Assembly (NCBI GenBank): GCA_016630955.3
Contig: CM049988.1
Location: 186,001-250,000 of the forward strand
Length of the DNA: 64,000 nt
Reading direction: 5' to 3'
Origin: Didymella arachidicola
Lineage: Eukaryota > Ascomycota > Dothideomycetes > Pleosporales > Didymellaceae
Part shown: positions 61,856 to 64,000 of the stretch, piece by piece
Layout of the letters: each line of letters begins with the position of its first letter
Numbering within the stretch: position 1 is the first letter of the stretch
The notes under the pieces: model-generated
What the model was told of the DNA's origin: nothing
Seen by the model: the letters and a program-made list of their open reading frames with translations, nothing else
Databases searched by the model: none
Program-made: the position numbers and the translations under genes

Positions 61856-62201
61856 ATGAAGTTCCACGTATTTGCCATCTTGGCCACAATCACGTTGGCT
61901 TATGCCCAGCAGCCGAAACATGTTAAGCACGAGCATGTTCCCGACCTGAGGAAGCAGTGTGATTGCCCAAAGCCGAACTGCCCGGTATTTCTGAACGCGA
62001 AGAACGTAAGTCCGCTGCAACAGGTTTCAAATATCTACCGTACTAACGGAGCATCGGCAGCAATGCGAATGCCAGAACGCAGCGATGTCGGCGTGTTATA
62101 CCAAAGCCAACGGTGGCTGTCCCAAACCAAAATATCAGGTGAGTAATTATCGGGAGACCTTGCGAACACATACTCAACGCCAGAATTCACAGAAATGTTG
62201 A
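61856..62201 (+). CDS. Small secreted cysteine-rich protein, 78 residues
   Basis: Spliced model: 61856-62005, 62061-62138 and 62193-62201. The first intron (62006-62060) has GTAAGT, a perfect TACTAAC branch point and CAG. The second starts GTGAGT at 62139 and most likely ends at 62192. The protein begins with a clear signal peptide (MKFHVFAILATITLAYA) and has a His/Lys-rich linker and eight cysteines: QCDCPKPNC in exon 1, QCEC and two more in exon 2, and a C-terminal Lys-Cys. The even number suggests four disulfide bonds. I do not recognise the family. It could be a cluster-associated wall or matrix protein or a secreted effector candidate; no function is assigned. Confidence 0.7.
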
Positions 62202-62651
62202 AAAGGTCTTGGAGCGGATGGAACGCTGGCGATGCAGGTGTAACTTTGAGGAAGGAATAAGCAAGGGCAGTAATCTTGTCTGGACAGTCTAGAATCAACA
62301 ATGAGCAAAGTGTTACCGACATACACCCACGAAACTATTGATGAAAGATACATGTATACCGCTTGGCTGGCAGTACCTTGCAGCAAGAGGGCACTGCATG
62401 ACTCCACCTCAGACACCTCCGTCATATACGCACATAGCAACCAGAGCTGTGGGACGAGGCCGCTGCGATTTCCAATTTACCTCTGTTGTGCGCCCGGAAC
62501 GCATGTGTTAGCGAGCTGACCGAGATGGTTCGCTTCGACGCCCGTAATTCAATATACACTCAGTGGCGTTCAGCTGTCTTTCTAGGGTACGAGGTCAATG
62601 CAAGTATCGTTGAAAGTCTCTAGTGTGTGGGACATGGTGCAGGCCCTACAA
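62202..62651. other. Intergenic, nothing recognised
   Basis: 3' region of the small secreted protein gene. No gene, repeat or RNA seen. Confidence 0.4.
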
Positions 62652-62930
62652 GCTAGCCTTTCATGTTCGGCAATAAATGAGCAATAAGCTCGGGCCACAC
62701 GGCATCATCCCGACGAATTCGCACCCACAATACAGGCCTATTTTTGACTGTTTGATTCCAGATAAATGCTGTTGCAATGTCAGATCACCCTATTACTGTG
62801 CAGCAGCGTTTATTTGGAATCCAACAGTCAAAAATAGGCCTGTATTGTGGGTGTGAATCCGTCGGTTTGATGCCGATGATGCCGTGTGGCCCGAGCTTAT
62901 TGCTCATTTATTGCCGAACATGAAAGCTAG
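62652..62930. repeat. Foldback element with arms of about 110-120 bp
   Basis: The left arm (about 62652-62772) and right arm (about 62805-62930) are near-perfect inverted copies. They share TTTCATGTTCGGCAATAAAT, AAGCTCGGGCCACACGGCAT and CACAATACAGGCCTATTTTT, and differ by a short insertion (about 62865-62880) and a few bases. The loop is about 30 bp. GCTAG occurs at both outer ends. It is probably a MITE; a transcript would form a long hairpin. Confidence 0.8.
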
Positions 62931-63450
62931 CAACGGCGGAGGCACTAGCGAGGCGTGGTCGTCCATTTTAACTTTGCCGAGTGGTATGCGGGGTAACCAT
63001 GACATGTCAAAATGTTCCGCTTTAAAGGCCCCACATATCAACCTCGTCTCTCGCTTGAGGGAAACCTCTCGCCTACTGCACCTGTGTGAAATCTCTCAGT
63101 CTCGTAGGGTGCTCAACGTAGCCCTAGTACGACGTGCGCCACGCGAAGGACGTGGCCGTTCTAGATCATACACCCTTTTAGTTCCTGGACCATCTGGGAT
63201 AGTGCGATTCTACTCGGTGATTGTACCAATTCCCAACGCAATCCATGTTTACGCCTTGATAACCACGCTTCCTTTCCCAACATGGATACCATTAACGAAG
63301 CCAGAGCATTGGACGAGCTCATCCGTCAGCTCTCGCTAAGCGGGTCATTGAGCGATTCTCTCGATCTGGTGAATAGACAGATATAAGCCGTGCTCTTGAT
63401 GACTTACGCTCGTGTCTGTCCACACCAGCTGAGCCTGACATCGCAGAATC
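62931..63450. other. Upstream region of the agd3-like gene
   Basis: Probable promoter and 5' UTR, between the foldback element and the start codon. No further gene seen. Confidence 0.4.
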
Positions 63451-64000
63451 ATGGCTGCTATCCATTCTATTTGTTCCCATGTCTGTTGCTATGCTTTCCT
63501 TCTCATGACATGGATGGCGATAGCGGCGGATGCGCTCAGCATGTCCAACACCATACTAGTCTTTGCTAGAGACACTGCATCAGGCTATTCGGCAACATCT
63601 GGGCTCAATGGCTATGGTATACCTTACCAACTCGTCCTTGTCCCTCAATCTGGCGTTACCTTGCCTGCACTCACTTCCTCTTCCACCGAAGGGAACTATG
63701 GGGGCTTTGTGGTGCTAAGCGAAGTCGCGTATGATTACGGTGGCAGCTGGAACAGCGCCTTGACGGCGGCACAGTGGCAGCAACTCTACGACTATCAAAC
63801 TACATTTGGTGCACGAATGGTTCGACTCGATGTGTTCCCAGGACCTGATTTCGGTAAGTTCTTTACAGCCTCGACACTCAAACTATCTGCAATCGAACCT
63901 CGATCGACTAACATTCTGGTCAGGTACAACTACAGCAATTAGTGGGGCTGGCTGTTGCGATGCCGGGGTTGAGCAGATTGTGAGCATCAGCGATGCTGCA
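63451..64000 (+). CDS. agd3: Secreted GAG deacetylase (agd3-like), N-terminal part
   Basis: Starts MAAIHSICSH with a hydrophobic signal peptide (to about residue 28), then NTILVFARDTASGYSATSGLNGYGIPY, characteristic of Agd3 proteins. An intron at 63854-63923 (GTAAGT, branch point GACTAAC, CAG) joins ...GPDFG to TTTAISGAGCC in frame. The window ends 77 bases into exon 2, so the deacetylase domain is not visible. In A. fumigatus this enzyme removes acetyl groups from GalNAc in secreted galactosaminogalactan, giving the positive charge needed for adhesion and biofilm. Confidence 0.85.

Noticed and set aside
62884..63339. A 151-codon frame upstream of agd3
   Set aside because: It begins in the right arm of the foldback element and has no recognisable features.

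Overview
The window is nuclear DNA of a filamentous ascomycete (Pezizomycotina; Pleosporales-like is my guess, not shown). It has short GT-AG introns of about 50-90 nt, Ty3/gypsy chromoviruses, Fot/pogo DNA transposons, and AT-rich relics mutated almost only by C>T and G>A, the mark of repeat-induced point mutation (RIP). No prokaryotic, tRNA or rRNA gene was found.

Positions 1-50,222 are a nested transposon block. One gypsy family, defined by near-identical gag, protease-RT-RNaseH-integrase and LTR R/U5 sequence, is present as copy A (1-6213, -, left end outside the window), B (8373-15560, +, TSD CTATC), C (16645-23862, -, TSD GGGAG), damaged copy D (25861-33629, +, TSD GAGGT), a 5'-truncated A-type copy (40616-41984, +) and several solo LTRs, most with 5-bp TSDs. 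These copies are hardly RIPped, but they sit in heavily RIPped Fot relics. A 2.16-kb inverted duplication (6214-8372 against 36038-38709) spans the block. Further right, a Fot element (42433-49691) is split by a hAT-like MITE with 8-bp TSD, itself split by a Ty1/copia element (43953-49307) with identical 122-bp LTRs.

The most unusual feature is the 3' end of the gypsy copies. Each carries, on the opposite strand between pol and the 3' LTR, an ORF with a Zn2Cys6-like cysteine pattern (mostly CX2CX6CX8CX2CX6C) followed by a coiled coil. The gag-to-integrase region is nearly constant, but the chromodomain, this antisense ORF and the LTR U3 differ from copy to copy. Each U3 type has its own short motif repeated several times upstream of the TATA box, beside a nearly constant E-box (GTCACGTGAC) and a GCCAAG hexamer. 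I propose a swappable cassette of chromodomain, antisense zinc-cluster regulator and cognate U3 sites.

Positions 50,353-64,000 are single-copy and look like part of the galactosaminogalactan (GAG) exopolysaccharide cluster known from Aspergillus fumigatus: a large multi-membrane GT4 glycosyltransferase (gtb3-like, seven exons, two in-frame stop codons), a UDP-glucose 4-epimerase (uge3-like), a small secreted 8-cysteine protein, and the N-terminus of a secreted polysaccharide deacetylase (agd3-like) cut by the window edge. In the pathway the epimerase supplies UDP-Gal and UDP-GalNAc, the membrane GT4 protein polymerises and exports the chain, and the deacetylase makes it cationic and adhesive. 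sph3 and ega3 are not in the window.
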